From Rhodosporidiobolus odoratus (taxonomy: Eukaryota; Basidiomycota; Microbotryomycetes; Sporidiobolales; Sporidiobolaceae): a stretch of DNA of 64,000 bases. Shown here one piece after another: positions 63,898-64,000 of the stretch (position 1 is its first letter; each line of letters begins with the position of its first letter). A model generated the notes under the pieces. That model had not been told where the DNA came from. It made no database searches and worked only from the letters and a program-made list of their open reading frames with translations. Made by a program: the position numbers and the translations under genes. Location: positions 1,508,863-1,572,862 of the forward strand of contig JAOANU010000010.1 in NCBI GenBank assembly GCA_034387635.1, given 5' to 3'.

Positions 63898-64000
63898 CAA
63901 GTTTGTCTGTCGCTTTTTCTAGCCTGCTGCTCCAGCTCCAGCCACCTTTTCCCGTCTCTCCTGCGACTTTGCCCTCCTACGTTCTCCCGCAACGACGATA
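63898..64000. other. Right-edge flank
   Basis: About 100 bp of C/T-rich sequence after NAS2, possibly the leader of a plus-strand gene beyond the window. No coding frame can be supported. Confidence 0.3.

Overview
This window is nuclear DNA from a basidiomycete fungus. It is GC-rich and gene-dense. Nearly every gene is broken by short introns of about 50-90 nt, with GT-rich donors (GTGCGT, GTACGT, GTAAGT) and a final GCAG or CAG. The protein set and intron style fit a red yeast of the Pucciniomycotina (Sporidiobolales, Rhodotorula/Sporobolomyces-like), but no marker fixes the genus. I found 22 protein-coding genes and one decayed gene copy. I saw no transposon, CRISPR array, rRNA or convincing tRNA.

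Layout, left to right. 0-11 kb: PEX13 (+), a 1,531-residue PAS hybrid histidine kinase (-), and an unknown low-complexity protein (-). 11-20 kb: CAC2 of chromatin assembly factor 1 (-), mitochondrial dihydrolipoamide dehydrogenase LPD1 (-), and a single-pass membrane protein with a PPAY tail (+). 21-30 kb: VPS74/GOLPH3 (-), chaperonin CCT6 (+), and a PC-esterase-type SGNH membrane protein (+). 30-43 kb, all minus: a fungal phytochrome hybrid histidine kinase with its biliverdin-binding cysteine, a secreted L-asparaginase, and an Izh/PAQR membrane protein with a long N-terminal extension. 43-50 kb: APC11 (-), RRP17 (+), RCC1/SRM1 (-) and an unknown protein (+). 50-56 kb: a decaying tandem copy of YPK1, then intact YPK1 (both -). 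56-64 kb: a Vip1-like RRM protein (+), TIM9 (-), TIF6/eIF6 (+), CAF16 (-) and NAS2 (+).

Most genes are unlinked housekeeping functions: peroxisome import, chromatin, mitochondria, Golgi retention, protein folding, cell cycle, ribosome biogenesis and proteasome assembly. No operon-like or secondary-metabolite cluster is visible. Many neighbours are divergent pairs sharing 130-600 bp promoters, or convergent pairs with short gaps.

The most notable items are: (1) the phytochrome photoreceptor and a second, PAS-type hybrid kinase within 35 kb; (2) an unprocessed pseudogene of YPK1 beside its functional parent, with the DFG motif destroyed and in-frame stops; (3) the RRM gene whose first coding exon is only the ATG, just after an (AC)n tract; (4) a probable GC-AG intron in TIM9; (5) three unrecognised proteins. 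I did not find a convincing new multi-gene system.
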